A stretch of DNA of 64,000 nt from positions 434,001 to 498,000 of the forward strand of contig NZ_JELR01000001.1 in assembly GCF_000708675.1 (NCBI RefSeq). The letters run 5' to 3'. The notes beneath the pieces are model-generated. The model was not told where the DNA came from, searched no databases, and worked only from the letters and a program-made list of their open reading frames with translations. The translations under genes were made by a program, and so were the position numbers. Numbering within the stretch: the stretch's first letter is position 1; each line of letters starts with the position of its first letter. The stretch comes from Microbulbifer sp. HZ11 (lineage in GTDB: Bacteria; Pseudomonadota; Gammaproteobacteria; Pseudomonadales; Cellvibrionaceae). Of the stretch, positions 1 through 8,982 are shown piece after piece.

Positions 1-324
1 TACCACGCACAGCTTAATGGCGTGGAGATCACAACCTGGCGTTGCCGCTATGAGAAAGTCACTGCTGCCGCGCTGCGCGAATTTGATGCGGTAATCGGTA
101 CGGATATCTGTTTCTGGGATCAGCTGGAGGCACCACTCTACAATTTGACTCGTCGGGCGCTGCGCGCGGGTGTCGGCCGTGTGATGTTGGTGGACCCCGG
201 GCGGTCACCTTTCCGGCGTCTCGGCGAGCGCGCTGTAGAAAAACTCGACGCCCAGTATTTCGAGTGGCAGACTCTCCGCCCAATGAAGGCCTCGGGGTGC
301 ATTATGCTCGCAGGCAATGAATAG
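1..324 (+). CDS. C-terminal part of a class I SAM-dependent methyltransferase (5' truncated)
   Basis: The frame is open from the first base of the window to a TAG at 322-324, so only about 107 C-terminal residues are visible and the start lies outside. The stretch [13 protein letters not shown] followed by a helix and [14 protein letters not shown] resembles the second half of a Rossmann methyltransferase of the type annotated as nicotinamide N-methyltransferase-like or ETF lysine methyltransferase-like: an acidic strand-4 region, then a helix, then a strand ending in a VDPGR turn. The SAM-binding glycine motif would be upstream and cannot be checked. An internal GTG at 22 is not needed as a start. 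It ends 32 bases before msrA, in the same direction. The substrate is unknown; the family call is an inference from the C-terminal half only. Confidence 0.6.
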   Translation, partial: YHAQLNGVEITTWRCRYEKVTAAALREFDAVIGTDICFWDQLEAPLYNLTRRALRAGVGRVMLVDPGRSPFRRLGERAVEKLDAQYFEWQTLRPMKASGCIMLAGNE

Positions 325-356
325 ATCCGCTCGTCCACGGCAAATCGAGGTATACC

Positions 357-986
357 ATGCAGTTCGACAAGTCTCGTATCCCCACTCCCGAAGATGCGCT
401 TCCGGGGCGCGCCGAAGCAATGCCAATCAGTGGCAAGCACTTTGTCTCTGGGCATTCGATGGTGGAACCATTTCCGGAAGGGTTAGAGCTGGCGGTGTTT
501 GGCATGGGCTGCTTCTGGGGGGCCGAACGTCTGTTTTGGGAGATTGAAGGTGTTTGGGTAACCGCGGTGGGTTATGCCGGCGGTATTACCCCTAACCCGA
601 CTTACCAGGAAGTCTGTAGTGGTGGTACTGGCCATGCGGAAGTGGTGCTGGTGGTGTTTGACCCGAAGGTGGTCAGTTACGACGAATTGCTGCGCCGTTT
701 CTGGGAGGAGCATGATCCGACCCAGGGGATGCGTCAGGGCAATGATCTGGGCACTCAGTACCGCTCGGTAATCTACACCTACGGATCCGAGCAGGCGAAA
801 CAGGCCAAATCATCGGAAGCAGCCTTCCAGCAGGCATTGCAGCAAAAAGGCTACGGCGAAATCACCACAGAAATTCTACCCGCTCCGACGTTCTACTATG
901 CGGAAGAAGATCACCAGCAATACCTGGCGAAAAACCCGGGCGGGTACTGCGGGTTGGCTGGAACCGGTGCCTGTTTGCTCCGGTAA
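357..986 (+). CDS. msrA: Peptide-methionine (S)-S-oxide reductase MsrA
   Basis: Reduces the S-epimer of methionine sulfoxide in proteins and free methionine, a cytoplasmic oxidative-damage repair reaction regenerated by thioredoxin. The protein has 209 residues, close to the 212 of the E. coli enzyme. The catalytic motif GCFWGAE places the nucleophilic cysteine at residue 52. Two recycling cysteines sit in the C-terminal tail at 198 and 206 ([15 protein letters not shown]), the same pattern as the three-cysteine E. coli MsrA. The signature GYAGG and the HAEVV segment are also present. About 40 residues precede the catalytic motif, as in the long MsrA forms. No MsrB is fused or adjacent. It is convergent with sseA, with 47 bases between the two stops and no clear terminator. 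Confidence 0.97.
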   Translation: MQFDKSRIPTPEDALPGRAEAMPISGKHFVSGHSMVEPFPEGLELAVFGMGCFWGAERLFWEIEGVWVTAVGYAGGITPNPTYQEVCSGGTGHAEVVLVVFDPKVVSYDELLRRFWEEHDPTQGMRQGNDLGTQYRSVIYTYGSEQAKQAKSSEAAFQQALQQKGYGEITTEILPAPTFYYAEEDHQQYLAKNPGGYCGLAGTGACLLR

Positions 987-1033
987 GCGTGTTGTCGTCG
1001 TACCACCGACGGGCAGCGACTCCTCTAAGGGCG

Positions 1034-1903
1034 TCAGGCGGAAGCGGCGGTGTTACGCGGATATAGAATATGCGCACACCAGTCGCTCCAGCTTCCCGGG
1101 TACAGGCGCGCCGCGCGCCCGATCAGGAACAGGGAGAACAGGTTTACACAGGCAGTGACTCCGGATCCACAGTAACAGACGATATCATCGTCTGCCGGAA
1201 TACTCTGCCAATGTTCCTTCAGTGCTGTAGTAGGGCGCAGCATCCCGTCTTCATCGGTGATGGCCTGCCACGGCTTGTTGATGGCACCAGGGATATGCCC
1301 CGCAATAGGGTCGATGGGTTCTTCATTCCCCAGAAAGCGTTTGCTCTCGCGCGCATCCACCAGTTGCCACGGTGGGGTATTCAGGTGGGGGTAAATGTCG
1401 TCGTAACTCAGCAGATCCTGCGCCTCCGCTTTCGCGGAAAAATTACCAGTGGCCAGGGGTTGGGCTTCGCCGCTCTCGGTATCCAGTTCCGCCCGTTTCC
1501 AGGCTCCAAAACCGCCATTCAATATTGCCACGCGCGTATGACCGAAGTGCCGCAGTATCCACCAGGCTCGTGCGGCAAAGGCGAAGCGTTGGGCGTCGTA
1601 CACCACAACCTGGGTATCGGAATTAATACCTTTGGTACGCGCAAATTCGGCAAACTGTTGCGGTGAGGGGAAGGGGTGTCGACCGCCATAGCGATCACAG
1701 GGGGCGGAAAGGTCCCTGTGCAGACTGGCGTACTGGGCGCCAGGAATATGTTCTTCGAGGAAGGCGTTGGCCCCAGCCTCGCTATCTGCCAGATCGTACC
1801 GGCAATCCAGAATGACCACGTGGCCATCCGTGTCTTGGTGTCCCTTTTTATGCGCCAGTAGTGCCGCCAGCTCGGAGACTTCAATCACACCCTGATAGTT
1901 CAT
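1034..1903 (-). CDS. sseA: 3-mercaptopyruvate sulfurtransferase / thiosulfate sulfurtransferase (tandem rhodanese)
   Basis: A 289-residue protein with two rhodanese modules. The N-terminal, non-catalytic module runs from about 10 to 145 (DCRYDLAD, HIPGAQY) and the catalytic module from about 165 to 285 (VDARESKRFLG, HIPGAIN). The active-site loop is CYCGSGVTACVN, with the nucleophile at Cys245. The CGSGVTA loop is the form found in mercaptopyruvate sulfurtransferases such as E. coli SseA, whereas typical thiosulfate rhodaneses carry CRKGVTA. It would transfer sulfur from 3-mercaptopyruvate to thiophilic acceptors in the cytoplasm. ATG at 1903 begins the family-typical N-terminus. The ribosome-binding site is weak. 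The neighbouring genes give no operon context. Confidence 0.95.
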   Translation of the reverse strand: MNYQGVIEVSELAALLAHKKGHQDTDGHVVILDCRYDLADSEAGANAFLEEHIPGAQYASLHRDLSAPCDRYGGRHPFPSPQQFAEFARTKGINSDTQVVVYDAQRFAFAARAWWILRHFGHTRVAILNGGFGAWKRAELDTESGEAQPLATGNFSAKAEAQDLLSYDDIYPHLNTPPWQLVDARESKRFLGNEEPIDPIAGHIPGAINKPWQAITDEDGMLRPTTALKEHWQSIPADDDIVCYCGSGVTACVNLFSLFLIGRAARLYPGSWSDWCAHILYPRNTAASA

Positions 1904-2026
1904 AGCTACTGCTTTTTTATCGTCATTATGGGCATCAAATTAAGCCTCCGCAGCGCATTTGTCCAGCCTCTTGATAGGGGGTGGGAACTGGCCAGGCCGC
2001 AATAGTGGCCGGCAGTGCAGGATCTC

Positions 2027-3856
2027 TTAATACAGCTCGGAATATCGGTTGCCGCCCGGCGTCTGTCGGTGTCGCTGGGCTTCGTCGCGCGCGTTTCCTG
2101 CTCCCTCCGGGGCGTCCTCTGATTGAGGGGTGTCCTGGCTGGCCGGTGGGGTCGGTGTCGCTGTTGATGTTTCTGCGGGGATACTTGAGCTGGTCTGGCC
2201 GGTTTGCGTTTCTTCAGTGGGAGTGGGAGCGGAATCCTCTTGCTCCTGCTGCTTTCTCAGCTCGGTAATTTTCTGCTCCAGTTCCTTTTGGCGCGCCAGC
2301 TCGGCCTCGCGGCATTGGGCAACAACATCCGCGACAGGCTGGTCCGGGTTATCGAGAAAGTCTGCGGCCGCCTGCTCTGCGCAGTCGCTCGCTGAAATTA
2401 CGTCGTGCGCGAGGTGTGGGAAGAGTACCCACTGGTGATTCGGCAATTTTTTTCGGGCTTTGTTTGCGTCCTCGGCAGATAGAACTGGGTCCAGCGCACC
2501 GTGCATGACCAGCGCCGGGATAGCTGTCTGCACTGCTCTCGACTCCACCATCGGTGCGGAAGGAATGGCCCAAATGCGACACTGCATCTGCATCATATCG
2601 ATATCCGCGCGAACCGAACCGCCGAGAATGCCACTGGTGGCGGCAAGATTGCGGGCCTGCTGGAAGTCAACGAAGGGTGCTTCTTCATAACAGAAGTGGC
2701 TGATACCGGCGGCGTCGCCAAAGTTCGGGTCCAGTACCAGCCCCATGAAACTGGCGATCGCGGGTTTCAGCAGTTCTGCCTGCTCCGACTCAAGTTCCTC
2801 AATGATCGCGGGGAATTCCCGGTAGAAATTCTCGTTATAGAGGGCCTGAAACAGTACGCGCAACAATCGCTGGCCGGTCAGAACAAAGTCGTATTGTTGC
2901 CCGGGGTGGATATTTCCAGTGCTGACGACAAGGGGGGATTCGTCCAGCGCCTGCACACGGGCTTCAAGTCGCTGCTCCAGATCCGGGTAACGCTTGTTGC
3001 ACTCACGGTCATTGCGGCAGTGGTCGACACCGCGACGATAGGCCGCCACCACATCTTCCGGCAATTTCTGGGTATAGATGATGTTGGGAAATACCGCGCT
3101 GTTCAGCACCATAGCGCGCACCGATGCGGGAAAATCCCGGGCTACGGTCAGTGCGTAGCGGGTTGAATAGGAAACCCCATACAGATTGAGCTTGGGTACA
3201 CCGAGGGCCTTGCGTAGCTCCTCGACGTCCCTGGCGACCACCGCGCTATTGTATTGTGCCAGGTCGGCTTTCTGGCTGAGTCGGCTGTAGCAGCGCTCCA
3301 TGCTGTAAGTAAAAACCCGGGCTTCTTCGTCGGTGCTCAGGTTGCGCGTAAACGCAAGATCGGCGTCCTTGATAAATTCTGTGCAGGCGAGCTTGGGTGC
3401 GGCCATGCCCGTGCCCCGTGGATCCATCACAATCAGGTCACGGCCATCTTCTACACTCATGGCTGAATAGTTCACCCACAGCCAGTCGCTGGCATTTTCC
3501 GGCTCCAGCCCCATGCTGGCACCTGGCCCACCGGCGCCCAGGTGGAGCAGCGGCTCCTTATCAGGGTCGCTGATTTCTGCAAAAAAGCGCACCACCGGAA
3601 ACTGGATCTTGCGACCCGCAGGCTTCTGATAATTTTCCGGTACCTCCATCATGAAACACTGCGTGGTCGGCCAGCTGGCCTCGGCATCAAACCAACAGGG
3701 TTTCGCAATCAGCCGGCTAGGGGAGGGTGCAGCCGCTTGCTTGTCGGGGGCACACGAAGCCATGAGCGCTGCCAACCCCACCAGACACAGTGCACCAAGG
3801 CCGCGGAATGTCTGCTGTGGAAAATGGAAAATCAGGCGTAAGGAACGTAATGGCAT
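2027..3856 (-). CDS. Alpha/beta hydrolase lipoprotein of the TAP-like/S33 peptidase family
   Basis: A 609-residue secreted hydrolase. Residues 1-35 are a signal peptide with a hydrophobic core (GALCLVGLAALMASC) ending in a plausible lipobox, so Cys35 is probably lipidated. Residues about 100-500 form an alpha/beta hydrolase: the oxyanion region GAGGPGAS near 110, the nucleophile elbow YGVSYS with Ser229, then MHGALDP (acid) and PHLAHD (His) in the C-terminal TAP-like portion. This arrangement is typical of tripeptidyl-/prolyl-aminopeptidase-like enzymes, suggesting periplasmic peptide or ester hydrolysis; the substrate is not predictable. The last roughly 85 residues are a charged then Ser/Thr/Pro/Glu-rich low-complexity tail, unusual for the family. 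The downstream gene in the same direction is sseA, after a spacer of about 120 bases. Confidence 0.85.
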   Translation of the reverse strand: MPLRSLRLIFHFPQQTFRGLGALCLVGLAALMASCAPDKQAAAPSPSRLIAKPCWFDAEASWPTTQCFMMEVPENYQKPAGRKIQFPVVRFFAEISDPDKEPLLHLGAGGPGASMGLEPENASDWLWVNYSAMSVEDGRDLIVMDPRGTGMAAPKLACTEFIKDADLAFTRNLSTDEEARVFTYSMERCYSRLSQKADLAQYNSAVVARDVEELRKALGVPKLNLYGVSYSTRYALTVARDFPASVRAMVLNSAVFPNIIYTQKLPEDVVAAYRRGVDHCRNDRECNKRYPDLEQRLEARVQALDESPLVVSTGNIHPGQQYDFVLTGQRLLRVLFQALYNENFYREFPAIIEELESEQAELLKPAIASFMGLVLDPNFGDAAGISHFCYEEAPFVDFQQARNLAATSGILGGSVRADIDMMQMQCRIWAIPSAPMVESRAVQTAIPALVMHGALDPVLSAEDANKARKKLPNHQWVLFPHLAHDVISASDCAEQAAADFLDNPDQPVADVVAQCREAELARQKELEQKITELRKQQEQEDSAPTPTEETQTGQTSSSIPAETSTATPTPPASQDTPQSEDAPEGAGNARDEAQRHRQTPGGNRYSELY

Positions 3857-3896
3857 AGGGAAATTCTGATAGTGGTATGAGCCGGCCCGGGGTCGG

Positions 3897-4514
3897 TCAT
3901 TCCGGTCGCAAGCGGGCGATCGGAGCAGACAGGTTCCAGCGCAGTGCCGCCAGCCGGATTGAGAGTGTAACGAGAACCGCGATGGCCACCACCGCCTCGC
4001 CGGGCAACACGGGGATGTCGTCCAGTATTACCAGAGCCGCGGCGCCACTCAAGGCCGCTGTGGCATATATCTCCCGGCGCAACAGCAGCGGGATATCTCC
4101 GCATAGCAGATCCCGGATCAATCCGCCGAAGGTTCCGGTCATCACCCCCATTACGATCGCAATTGCCGGGGAGTACCCAAGGTCCAGTACTTTCTGTGTG
4201 CCAATCACCACGAACACCGCCAGTCCAGCCGCATCGGCAATCATCAGCAGGCGCATGGGCACACGGAGATAGCGGATAACGTAAAAACTGATTACGCCGG
4301 TAACGACCGCGATCCATAGATAGTAGCTATCGGTCAGCCAGAATACCGGTACATTCAGGATCATATCCCGGGTGGTACCACCGCCGGTGGCGGTGACACA
4401 GGCCAGGACCACAGCGCCAAACAGATCCATCTGTTTGTGGCCCGCCGCAAGTACACCGGTAAACGCGAAGACCACGATACCGATCAGGTCGCACCAGTAG
4501 AGAAGTTGTTCCAT
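3897..4514 (-). CDS. TRIC/UPF0126 family cation channel-like membrane protein (YadS/YicG type)
   Basis: A 205-residue integral membrane protein with about seven hydrophobic segments. It shows the internal duplication typical of the UPF0126/TRIC family: the glycine-rich signature TATGGGTTRDMIL near residue 45 and its repeat GTFGGLIRDLL near 130. Prokaryotic TRIC homologues form trimeric potassium-permeable channels; a role in monovalent cation balance is therefore likely but inferred from the family. The gene lies 40 bases upstream of the alpha/beta hydrolase start, in the same direction, so the two may be co-transcribed. ATG at 4514 gives the family-typical N-terminus (LLYWCDLIGIVVFAFTG). Confidence 0.9.
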   Translation of the reverse strand: MEQLLYWCDLIGIVVFAFTGVLAAGHKQMDLFGAVVLACVTATGGGTTRDMILNVPVFWLTDSYYLWIAVVTGVISFYVIRYLRVPMRLLMIADAAGLAVFVVIGTQKVLDLGYSPAIAIVMGVMTGTFGGLIRDLLCGDIPLLLRREIYATAALSGAAALVILDDIPVLPGEAVVAIAVLVTLSIRLAALRWNLSAPIARLRPE

Positions 4515-4604
4515 CGAATCCGGCTCGCATCAGTTCCAGAGTTCCAGTTCGGTGATCCAGGCAGAGTGTCGCTGGCAGTGAATCTGGAGGAGAAGGAGGC
4601 GGAG

Positions 4605-4629
4605 CCCGGTAGCGGCTTATGCTACCGGG
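4605..4629 (-). terminator. GC-rich hairpin downstream of gcdH, possible terminator
   Basis: CCCGGTAGC (4605-4613) pairs perfectly with GCTACCGGG (4621-4629) around a 7-base loop. It lies between the gcdH stop and the TRIC gene start, both on the minus strand. There is no U-run on either strand, so it is either a weak or factor-assisted terminator or simply a structured spacer. Confidence 0.4.
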
Positions 4630-4696
4630 TTCTAAGGTGAGCCCGCGCCCTCTGGCGTGGGATTATGGAGGGCTAAGAGGTTTGGGTACAGTGCTG

Positions 4697-5884
4697 TCAG
4701 AAAAACGCCTGCAACCCGGTCTGGGCGCGGCCCAGAATCAGCGCGTGTACGTCATGGGTGCCCTCATAGGTGTTGACCGCTTCCAGATTCATGGCGTGGC
4801 GAATCACGTGGAATTCGTCGGCAATGCCGTTACCGCCATGCATGTCTCGGGCAATGCGGGCAATCTCCAGAGCCTTACCGCAGTTGTTACGCTTCACCAG
4901 TGAAATCATCGTTGGATCGAAGTGCTTCTTCTGTTCGTCCATCAAGCGACCAACCCGCAGGGAGCCCTGCAGACCGAGGGTAATTTCTGTCTGCATGTCT
5001 GCGAGCTTCTTCTGGAACAGCTGGGTTTGCGCCAGTGGTTTGTTGAACTGTTTGCGGTCCAGACCGTACTGGCGCGCCGCGTGCCAGCAGAATTCCGCGG
5101 CCCCCATGGCGCCCCAGGAAATACCGTAGCGGGCGCGGTTCAGGCAGCCGAAGGGGCCGCGAAGCCCTTTGATATCCGGAAATCGGTTGTCTTCCGGCAC
5201 GAATACATTGTCCATCACAATCTCACCGGTAATGGACGCGCGCAGTGAGAATTTGCCTTCTATTTTGGGTGCGCTCAGGCCGTCCATGCCTTTTTCCAGC
5301 ACAAAACCGCGGATATCCCCTTCATCGTCTTTTGCCCAGACCACAAACACATCCGCGATGGGGCTGTTGGTGATCCACATTTTGGCGCCGGTCAGGCGGT
5401 AGCCGCCGTCGACTTTCTTCGCTCGGGTCTTCATGCCGCCCGGGTCGGAGCCGGCATCCGGCTCGGTCAGGCCAAAGCAGCCCACCCACTCGCCGGTGGC
5501 CAATTTGGGAAGATATTTTTCTTTCTGCGCCTCACTGCCGTAGGCGTAGATCGGGTGCATAACCAGGCTGGATTGCACACTCATAGCGGAGCGGTAGCCT
5601 GAGTCCACACGCTCCACTTCCCGGGCGACCAGACCGTAGGAAACGTAATTGAGGCCGGCACAGCCGTAGCCTTCAATGGTTGAGCCCAGCAGGCCCAGCT
5701 GGCCCATCTCTTCCATGATTTCACGGTGGAAGATCTCGTGGCGGTTGGCCTCCAGTATCCGCGGCATCAGTTTCGATTGGCAGTATTCACGTGCCGTGTC
5801 GCGAATCATGCGCTCTTCATCGCTCAATTGGCGGTCCAGTAACAGAATGTCGTCCCAGTGGGCCAGCGGCTGATTTTTGCTCAT
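4697..5884 (-). CDS. gcdH: Glutaryl-CoA dehydrogenase (acyl-CoA dehydrogenase family)
   Basis: FAD-dependent oxidation and decarboxylation of glutaryl-CoA to crotonyl-CoA in lysine/tryptophan/glutarate breakdown. The 395-residue protein contains the usual N-terminal helical, middle beta and C-terminal helical domains. Segments typical of GcdH within the acyl-CoA dehydrogenase superfamily are [37 protein letters not shown] and MHGGNGI. The catalytic base is Glu374 in [12 protein letters not shown]. No CoA-transferase or LysR regulator is next to it, although such genes often are; a CaiB-type CoA-transferase that could feed this step is at 20621. A 14-bp palindrome sits 18 bases upstream of the start codon. 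Confidence 0.95.
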   Translation of the reverse strand: MSKNQPLAHWDDILLLDRQLSDEERMIRDTAREYCQSKLMPRILEANRHEIFHREIMEEMGQLGLLGSTIEGYGCAGLNYVSYGLVAREVERVDSGYRSAMSVQSSLVMHPIYAYGSEAQKEKYLPKLATGEWVGCFGLTEPDAGSDPGGMKTRAKKVDGGYRLTGAKMWITNSPIADVFVVWAKDDEGDIRGFVLEKGMDGLSAPKIEGKFSLRASITGEIVMDNVFVPEDNRFPDIKGLRGPFGCLNRARYGISWGAMGAAEFCWHAARQYGLDRKQFNKPLAQTQLFQKKLADMQTEITLGLQGSLRVGRLMDEQKKHFDPTMISLVKRNNCGKALEIARIARDMHGGNGIADEFHVIRHAMNLEAVNTYEGTHDVHALILGRAQTGLQAFF

Positions 5885-5901
5885 GGTTTGGATCCGTACA
5901 T

Positions 5902-5915
5902 AGTCTCTAGAGACT
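5902..5915. promoter_or_regulatory. Perfect 14-bp palindrome upstream of gcdH, candidate operator
   Basis: AGTCTCTAGAGACT is completely self-complementary and lies 18 bases upstream of the gcdH start codon, where a repressor could block the transcription start or elongation. The protein that binds is unknown; no regulator gene is adjacent. Confidence 0.45.
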
Positions 5916-6073
5916 GGGTCTTTAGAAATAGTGTTATTGCGCTCACGTCATAGTAGGCAATTGCCTGGCAATTCATAAGCACATCCGGGAAAAACCGGTC
6001 TCAGGGTGATGTGCCGCGGAGCCGGTAGATTGACTGTGGAGGCATCATAGCGAACAGGCATCTCTGAGTCACG

Positions 6074-6089
6074 TTTGTGATCACATTTT
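6074..6089. promoter_or_regulatory. TTTGTGATCAC motif, copy 1 (gcdH/efflux spacer)
   Basis: The sequence TTTGTGATCACATTTT carries the 10-bp palindrome TGTGATCACA. The same 11-base core followed by N-TTTT occurs at 20559, upstream of the CaiB-type CoA-transferase. It lies 190 bases from the gcdH start and about 100 bases from the efflux operon start, so either could be the target. It is not a standard CRP site, because the half-sites have no 6-base spacer. Confidence 0.4.
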
Positions 6090-6148
6090 GCGGTCGGGTG
6101 TCATTTTTTGCCGATAATCCGTAGAACCGTAAACAAACGTAAAACGTC

Positions 6149-6177
6149 TTGGCCACTGGCTAATAAGTTTTGATAAT
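6149..6177 (+). promoter_or_regulatory. Possible sigma-70 promoter of the efflux operon
   Basis: TTGGCC (6149-6154) and GATAAT (6172-6177) are separated by exactly 17 bases. The predicted transcription start falls at about 6184, almost on the first ATG (6186). If real, either the first ATG is used on a near-leaderless message or translation begins at the ATG at 6210. Hexamer matches are moderate. Confidence 0.3.
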
Positions 6178-6185
6178 GAAAGGAA

Positions 6186-7673
6186 ATGCTAATAGATCGA
6201 ATCAGTTTTATGGGGTGTTCGCGGAAATTCTTCGCTTTGTGTGGTCTTGTGGCCGCCGTCAGTGTCGCCGGGTGTAACACGCCGCAACCACTGCCCACAG
6301 AATTGCCGCAGGAAGTGTTCGCGTTGCCGGAGCAGTTCAGTTCTACCGGGCAGGTATCGGTGGATCCGCGGTGGTGGCAGGCGTTTGACGACGCCGCATT
6401 AAATGCACTGGTACAGGATGCGCTGGCAGACAATCCAGACCTGCAGGCGACCTATTGGCGGCTGCAGCAGGCGGATGCCGCCGCAGCGCAGGCGCGCAGC
6501 GGGTTCTGGCCCCGATTGACCGGGTCTCTGGAGAACACCGAGCAACGCCGTGCTTCCAGCAATGAATTCGATTTTTCCGGCGCCGAGAACGAGGGCAACA
6601 GCTGGAGCGGAAACCTTGCCGCCAGTTATGAAGTAGATTTGTGGGGCAGGGTGCGCAGTGGTGCCCGCGCCGCTGAGGCCGGGTACCTGGCTCAGGAGCA
6701 GAATTTCAATATCGCCGCACTGACCCTGGTTGCCGAAGTGGCGGGTGTCTGGCTGCAGTTACAGGAGCAGCGCGGGCAGGAGCGTCTTCTACAGGCGCAG
6801 CTGGACACCAATCGGCAGTCACTGCGCGCCCTGGAACTGCGCTTTGGCAGCGGGGTGACCGCTGCCGCTGACGTCCTGCAACAGCGCCAGCTGGTGCAGC
6901 AGTCGTTGCAGGAGCTCGAGCAGAGCCGCGCGAATACCCGCATACTGCTTACCCAGCTGGCCGCTCTGCTCGGAACCAGCGTCGAATCTCTGCCGCCCTC
7001 TGCCTTTGCCGATTCTCAACTACCCCAATTACCGCCTCTGCCGGATACCGGGATTCCATCAAGCCTGCTGCTGCGACGCCCCGATGTACAGAGCGCTCAG
7101 CGTACGGTTTTACAGGGGTACTATCTCGCGGATCAAGCGTGGGCCGAACGGCTTCCGACGCTTTCCTTGAGCATGTTGTTGAATGGCGGCGGCCTGGCTC
7201 TGGTGGACATTACCGAAGACTGGCTGCTGAATCTGAGCGCATCACTGGATGGCGTGATATTTGATGGCGGCAACCTCAGGGCGCAGCAGCGCCAGCAAGA
7301 GGCCGTTGAGCAGGAGCGGTGGGCGCTGCTGCGCGATACCGTGTTACAGGCCCTGAGCGAAGTGGAGCAGGTACTGATCAACGAGCAGGCCATTCGCCAG
7401 CGTTTGCAGTTTTTGCAGACCCGTTCCGAGCTCGCCGATCAGATTACCCTGCGCCAACGCCGCGCCTACGGACAGGGCACACTGGATTTCCTGAATGTAC
7501 TCTCCGCCACCAACAGTCAGCAATCTCTGGAACGTCAGCTATTGACCGCGCGGCGGGAGCTGCTGGAAAACCGGGTGGCCCTGTACCGCGCATTGTCCGG
7601 TGGCCTGCCCGCGCAGGATCTGCCGCAACCCGTACCGGTCGAGCTGGACATATACCGTCAGGAATCACAATAA
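6186..7673 (+). CDS. Outer-membrane efflux lipoprotein, TolC/NodT (OprM-like) family
   Basis: The outer-membrane channel of a tripartite RND efflux pump, 495 residues. The N-terminus is a lipoprotein signal peptide: hydrophobic LVAAVSVAGC with the lipobox cysteine at 30, followed by CNTPQPLPTELP. The mature part has the two OEP repeats: helices with WWQAFDDAALNALV near 65-80, the beta-barrel strand YEVDLWGRVRSGARAAEAG, and the second-repeat strand LDGVIFDGGNLRAQQRQ. The start is ambiguous: ATG 6186 lies only 2 bases after AGGA, and ATG 6210 has no clear ribosome-binding site, but both give a signal peptide. It is the first gene of an operon with the adaptor (46 bases downstream) and the pump. 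Drug or solvent export is inferred. Confidence 0.93.
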   Translation: MLIDRISFMGCSRKFFALCGLVAAVSVAGCNTPQPLPTELPQEVFALPEQFSSTGQVSVDPRWWQAFDDAALNALVQDALADNPDLQATYWRLQQADAAAAQARSGFWPRLTGSLENTEQRRASSNEFDFSGAENEGNSWSGNLAASYEVDLWGRVRSGARAAEAGYLAQEQNFNIAALTLVAEVAGVWLQLQEQRGQERLLQAQLDTNRQSLRALELRFGSGVTAAADVLQQRQLVQQSLQELEQSRANTRILLTQLAALLGTSVESLPPSAFADSQLPQLPPLPDTGIPSSLLLRRPDVQSAQRTVLQGYYLADQAWAERLPTLSLSMLLNGGGLALVDITEDWLLNLSASLDGVIFDGGNLRAQQRQQEAVEQERWALLRDTVLQALSEVEQVLINEQAIRQRLQFLQTRSELADQITLRQRRAYGQGTLDFLNVLSATNSQQSLERQLLTARRELLENRVALYRALSGGLPAQDLPQPVPVELDIYRQESQ

Positions 7674-7719
7674 GTCCGAGAGCAGACGGACAATTAGAAA
7701 CTGTATTTCAGGAGCTGTC

Positions 7720-8982
7720 ATGCTGAATAAAATCAACTGGAATATCGCCATCCCGATCCTGCTGATCGTGCTGGCGTCCGTCGTCTCCAGTTGGCTGCTG
7801 CGGGAAAAACCCACCATGCAGCGCGGCGAACGCAAAGCGCCACCATTGACCGTGGAAGTGGCCACTGCCGAGTACGGGCAGTTTCCGTTAACCATCAAAG
7901 CACTCGGCAAAGTGATCGCCCGCGAGCAGGTGGAGCTTCAACCGCAGGTGGATGGCCGTGTTGACTGGCTGGATTACGACCTGGGCCCGGGTTCAACCTT
8001 GGCACAAGGGCAGCCACTGATGCGCATTGAGCGCGAACCCTACGAACTCGCCCTGCAGTCCGCACGCAGCACGCTGGCCGAGCGCCGCGCGGAATTGCAG
8101 CAGGAGCAGGGCCAGCGCCTGGTTGCTCAAGAAGAATTTGAGTTGTTGGGGCGTTCGCTGCCGGATGCGGATCAGTCCCTGGTGTTACGGGAGCCGCAGT
8201 TGGCCGCTGCCCGCGCGCGCATGGATGCGGCGCAGGCGCAGGTAAAACTGGCGCAGCGGGATTTCCGCCTCACCGAAATCCGTGCCCCGTTCAATGCACT
8301 GCTGGTCTCGCGCACTGTGGACGTGGGTGATCGGGTGGCGCCGGGAACCGTGCTCTATTCGCTGGCCGGGGCGGACCGCTTTCAAATTGAGGTTGAGGTG
8401 CCGGCTCGGCAGCTTCCACAGCTGAATACTCCCAAAGCCACCGTGCAGATTCGCGGTAGCCAGTGGCCCGAAGGTACATACCGGGAAGGCCGGTTTGTGC
8501 GCGTCATACCGGTGCTGGAAGAGCAGGGCCGCCTCGCGCGAGTGCTGGTAGAGCTGGACGATCCGCTCGGCCTGAAAACGCCCGGCTCACCGCAACTGTT
8601 ACTCAATGATCTGGCGCGGGTGCAAATCACCGGCCAGGCCGCCGGTCAACAAGTACGCATTCCGCTGACCGCGCTGCAGGACGGCAATCGGGTATGGGTG
8701 GTGCGCGATGGTAAGATTCATATTCAATCGGTGCAGTTGTCCCACTACGACGATGAGTTCGCCATTCTCGACAGCGGATTGCGCGGTGGGGAACTGCTCG
8801 TCACCACACGCCTGGCCAGTGTCACCGAGGGCATGCCTGTGCGTACAGCCGGTACAGGTAAAGAAACCAGTAAAGAATCTACCGATGGCAATCCGCGGCG
8901 AAACCGTGCGGAGGGCCCGCCAGAACTCCCGGAGAACTCCCGCAAAGCGCGCCAGCAGGGCACCGATGGTGAACGTGGATGA
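7720..8982 (+). CDS. RND efflux periplasmic adaptor (membrane fusion protein)
   Basis: Links the inner-membrane pump to the outer-membrane channel. ATG 7720 is chosen because of the AGGAGCT site just upstream; the open frame before it has no family similarity. The 420-residue product has an N-terminal membrane anchor (IPILLIVLASVVSSWLL, about 10-28), a lipoyl half-motif around VELQPQVDGRVDWLDYDLG, an alpha-helical hairpin at about 105-180, the returning lipoyl half EIRAPFNALLVSRTVDVGD, and beta-barrel and membrane-proximal domains. There is no cleavable signal peptide. The C-terminal 45 residues are a polar, disordered-looking tail (TGKETSKESTDGNPRRN). Its TGA overlaps the pump ATG in an ATGA, implying translational coupling. 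Confidence 0.93.
   Translation: MLNKINWNIAIPILLIVLASVVSSWLLREKPTMQRGERKAPPLTVEVATAEYGQFPLTIKALGKVIAREQVELQPQVDGRVDWLDYDLGPGSTLAQGQPLMRIEREPYELALQSARSTLAERRAELQQEQGQRLVAQEEFELLGRSLPDADQSLVLREPQLAAARARMDAAQAQVKLAQRDFRLTEIRAPFNALLVSRTVDVGDRVAPGTVLYSLAGADRFQIEVEVPARQLPQLNTPKATVQIRGSQWPEGTYREGRFVRVIPVLEEQGRLARVLVELDDPLGLKTPGSPQLLLNDLARVQITGQAAGQQVRIPLTALQDGNRVWVVRDGKIHIQSVQLSHYDDEFAILDSGLRGGELLVTTRLASVTEGMPVRTAGTGKETSKESTDGNPRRNRAEGPPELPENSRKARQQGTDGERG

Larger units (their letters stand above)
5885..6185. other. Divergent regulatory spacer between gcdH and the efflux operon
   Basis: About 300 bases without a gene between two divergent transcription units. It holds a perfect 14-bp palindrome close to gcdH, the TTTGTGATCAC motif near the middle, and a promoter-like hexamer pair near the efflux operon, each listed separately. 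I see no small ORF with a ribosome-binding site here. Confidence 0.7.

Noticed and set aside
6076..6085. CRP-binding site at TGTGATCACA
   Set aside because: CRP needs TGTGA-N6-TCACA; here the half-sites abut with no spacer.
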